Assembly (NCBI GenBank): GCA_036897445.1
Contig: JAYMTL010000025.1
Location: 106,245-170,244 of the forward strand
Direction: 5' to 3'
Source of the DNA: Pelargonium tetragonum
Lineage: Eukaryota; Streptophyta; Magnoliopsida; Geraniales; Geraniaceae
Length of the DNA stretch: 64,000 nucleotides
Shown here one piece after another: positions 60,847 to 64,000 of this stretch (its first letter is position 1; every line of letters starts with the position of its first letter). Below the pieces are notes generated by a model. The model saw only the letters and a program-made list of their open reading frames with translations, was not told where the DNA came from and did not search any database. The translations under genes were made by a program, and so were the position numbers.

Positions 60847-63800
60847 TAGGATAGAGGAATACTGATACAGAGGACCAAATAATGTTTATAAACACTTTGA
60901 AAGGGAAAAACAAGAATGATTTTTAGGGCGAAAGAATATTTAATCTGGAGAATTTTTACTAGTTTTAAAGGAATTTCTAAGGGATAGTTTAGATTTATAA
61001 GGAGTTCCTATAATATTGCGGGATTAGAGCCTTTGCAGCTTAATGTCTTCTGTACTCGGTAGCAAAATTCTTTCCTTGCTGTGGGACTTTAATTCATGTA
61101 TTTTCTTATCTGTGCTAGAATTTCAAGAGTTTGCAGGGAATGAGCTCTTGTTTCTCAAGTATTCCCTCAGAAATTAGCCTAAACAACAAACGGGGTTTAA
61201 CCCGTAAGTATACATAAGGAAGTCTATACTAAAAAGTGTAGCTTCTTATTTATAGATTAAAGGCTGAGGGAAACTCAATAGAATTTGGAAGTTAACGTTA
61301 AAGGCATTCACTGAGTCCCTTTCTAGTTAAATACAGCAGGGAAAGTCAAAAGGAAGCTTTTTTCTGTTCAGTACTTTCCTCTATCTGCCGCAAAGTAAGT
61401 AAGAAATCCTAGCAAGCAAGAACAAAGTAAGGGGAAGAGGGGCCCAGAACCGGAAATGGATAGAGTTGCTTCTTATGTTCCTATGATTTCAAGTTTCCAA
61501 TTCCAGATCTTTTTGGGGGGATAAAGTCTTCCTTCAATAAAGAATTTCCGGTAAATGAAGAAAGTGAAAGCCCTTCGTGAAGTTGGTTCACGCACTATTA
61601 GAATCTTGTATTTCCCTCCTTGGGCTACGCTGCAATCAGGTACGATAAACTATACTAGATACTTGGCTCACTCCTCTCTATAGCGGTAAGAGCGACTAAG
61701 AGGAGTATATCTTAAACAAAACCTATTCTACCTTATCTATAAATCTCTGCTAAAAGCCTTTATCTTACTATTTCTATATTATTTCCTTAGCTACACCATA
61801 GTACAGTGAGTTCCTTCTATTTAATAAAGCTTCTAAAGACTCTAAAAAAGTACCTGGCGCAAATAGTTAAAAGGCTTATATAAGGAAAGATAAACTTAAG
61901 GAAGTCCTCTAATTCTTACTAAGAAAGAAAAGGTACCAATACAGATCAAATACTATAACTTAAGAAACGTAAGTCTCCCTGTTTTGTGCTAATTGTGCCT
62001 GCTCGACATTATTTATACATATAATATATAGCCGAAGAGATAAGGTTTTCGACTCTACAATGCGTTTTCACGTTTTAAACTATTCCTTGATGAAACCTAA
62101 AATTTTTTAAAGTTCGTTTATTTTTATTAAAGAGAATTTACAGATTTAACTAAAATGAGGCAATTTCCCTTTTAAAATTGACTATAAGCTCTCTGCTGTA
62201 CCAAGTTAATCTAGTCGTAATGTATTGCTTAAATATTGTCCTAGGGAGTCCTGTATTGATAAATCCTGTGCGCCTCTTTACCTATACTTGAGACCTCTTT
62301 CCTTTCCTTAATTCCTATTAAGTTTACAAGATTGGAAAAGAGCCCCTTTCTATACCGATTTACAGCAAGATTTATAGCGCATTTAATTAACTTAAGTTAG
62401 CAAATGTTCATAATTCTAGAAAAATAGAGAAGTGGTTTTCTTAGTCAGTACCTTTTTACATGCATTTTCTGAGTTCTTTCCCACTTCGGTTACTATGCAT
62501 GTCATGTAGTTTTATGTTATTTGTGCGGACAACCCTGTGGGGTCCTATCCTCTTGCATAACATGCGCTTACTTAGATTCTCACACAATGTCACATAAACC
62601 ATGCAAAAGGAAGTTTCTAAGAATCCGGGAGCTTTCTCTTTATTTTAAGGATTTTTGTTATAAAACCTTGAGCCAAGCATACAAAATATAGAGCAGAGGG
62701 CCCCTCTATAATATATGTTGCTTTAAGCTCTCTCAGAAAACTTTACCCACCCTAGGTATCTGGGTGCTTCACATATATTCTATGTTTATAACTTGTAAAT
62801 TAGCAAAAAGAATGATACTACTATGTCACTATCCCCGCTTTAGAAAGAATTTAAAGGATAACAACGTAAGGCTAATACTTTAAAAAGAACCCCTACTTTA
62901 AAAAAAGGTTTTGCAGAAGCTATTGGCATCCTTTTAGGCACTATGTAGGGGTCTTAACAACTGTTAATTGGAGTTCGGTTACTGCTTGGAATATACTAGA
63001 ATTCAATGTATTCATAAAAAATTCACAAGAAGGAAAGCTATAAGTAAATACTATAGGAAAACAAGGTTCAGTGACACGGATTTCCAAATAACAGGGCCTT
63101 TCGTTATTTGTTTCTAACCAAAAATCTGTTTCAACAAAATACCAAATAAGGGTTTTCTTTTCTGGAATCCCGCACATTTTAGCCGGGACCCCTTCAATAA
63201 AGAGTTGAGTAGGCCGCGGCACTATTATCAAGGAATCCAGTATTCTTTTCTTTTCTTATTCTAGAATAAAGTAAGCTATAATGAGAATCCCAAGTTAAAC
63301 TTCATTATTCTGCTCATAATCCTCAAAATTATTATATGGGATATACTCTTAAGGGACTGCTCTTCTATTCTTGAATTTCCGGCAACATAGGCTCCTTATA
63401 GTGTCTTTCTATATTAAGGGATTCTTATACCAGAGTTCCTCTAAATATTAAGTACTCCTAGGGTCCCTTATAGGACACTTCGAAATCCCCCTCCCCTTTT
63501 ATAGTAAGCTGCTAATTTGATGGCGTAACTTAACTCTTAATTAAAAATAGAAAACAATTTGCAGGGTATCCTGAATTTTCTAACAAAGTTTGTGCTTCAG
63601 TTCGTAGCAATTCCATAAAGATTTAACTAGAGTCTATTAAGCAACTGGGAAATCCGAGGAGGAATAATAGGTTTCTGGTTCCTCTTAAGAAGAAAATGTA
63701 AAAAAGAATCATAAGGGCCCCTAATTATAGGCCATTATAAAACAGCCCTAGAGTTGGATTTTCTAATCTTAAAATATGAATAAAAGGAAACCCTTGCTCG

Positions 63801-64000
63801 AGATTTTGAGACAAGCTTAGCTCATTTAATTATATGGTTAGTTTAACTTGGCTTTTATTTACCCAAGAGAGCCTCCCTCCCTGCTATCCATCCCGCAACA
63901 ACTAGGAATTGCTTTACTTTTTATCCGGGAGTTGTTGTATAAGAGGAGAAATAGGTTCTTGTGTGTGTAAGATACTCATAATACTTTGTGCAACAAATTT
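60847..64000. other. No recognisable gene (background)
   Basis: The first few hundred bases keep the low-palindrome texture of the neighbouring island, then background resumes, including a small inverted repeat at 62695-62707. The 96-codon ATG-started frame at 62941-63231 (-) has mixed composition and no domain I recognise. Like the 97- and 110-codon frames, it is at the edge of chance length. Confidence 0.52.
62695..62707. repeat. 6-bp inverted repeat around a single C
   Basis: Arms AGAGGG and CCCTCT with one central base. Same class as 15252-15268. Confidence 0.45.

Larger units (their letters stand above)
1..64000. other. AT-rich, TpA-rich non-coding domain with RIP-like signature
   Basis: The whole window has low G+C, stops in every frame, and a strong TpA excess. 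Hand counts over about ten sampled lines give TpA/ApT near 1.5 and (CpA+TpG)/(ApC+GpT) near 0.85. In ordinary AT-rich DNA TpA is usually under-represented, so the direction matters. In ascomycetes these two ratios are the standard signature of repeat-induced point mutation. Remaining C tends to be followed by C or T and remaining G to be preceded by A or G, which produces purine-run/pyrimidine-run palindromes throughout. The fungal nuclear assignment is an inference; the counts are small samples and should be recomputed over the full window. Confidence 0.55.

Noticed and set aside
1-64000. CRISPR arrays, insertion sequences, long terminal repeats, telomeric or satellite arrays
   Set aside because: No regularly spaced direct repeats, no long identical repeats and no telomere-like units were seen by eye. 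Long degenerate repeats could still be missed without a dot-plot.

Overview
This is 64 kb of AT-rich DNA (about 36% G+C, judged by eye on sampled lines). I recognise no protein-coding gene, rRNA, insertion sequence or CRISPR array in it. The longest conventional open frame is 110 codons. With stop triplets at roughly 7% of codons, a handful of frames that long is expected by chance, so I do not treat the short frames as genes.

The most consistent signal is dinucleotide bias. In about ten 60-base lines counted by hand, TpA clearly exceeds ApT (about 67 to 44), and CpA+TpG falls below ApC+GpT (about 53 to 63). Surviving G and C sit in purine runs followed by pyrimidine runs, giving many small palindromes around GGGGCCCC. 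This is the pattern left by repeat-induced point mutation (RIP: C to T at CpA, with G to A on the other strand) in ascomycete fungi. My best inference is a heterochromatic AT-rich domain of a filamentous fungal nuclear genome, built from ancient mutated repeats. An inflated non-coding organellar genome is the main alternative. The organism is not proven.

Inside this background are islands with a different texture: few palindromes and long frames free of UGA but interrupted by UAA/UAG. They lie at 10.4-13.8 kb (+), 29.1-29.7 (+), 31.3-31.9 (+), 39.6-40.0 (strand unclear), 41.2-41.5 (-), 46.5-47.0 (-), 49.3-49.5 (+), 54.5-55.1 (+) and 60.4-60.8 (+). Some have biased composition: a Ser/Glu/Asp/Thr-rich acidic stretch, an Ala/Ser/Pro stretch with a Lys/Arg-rich tail. 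CAA/CAG turned into TAA/TAG by CpA to TpA mutation, with TGA itself removed by the same process, explains them simply. A genome in which UAR is a sense codon is the more exciting but less likely reading.

The only RNA gene I can support is a tRNA-Asn(GUU)-like sequence on the minus strand at 27.6 kb. Its anticodon and T arms are perfect; its D arm and acceptor stem are degraded. A more decayed tRNA-like sequence lies at 37.25 kb. A short dispersed word (AGGTAATGYAATTAA) occurs four times, and its copies differ by a CpA/TpA change. Everything between these features is background in which I see nothing functional.
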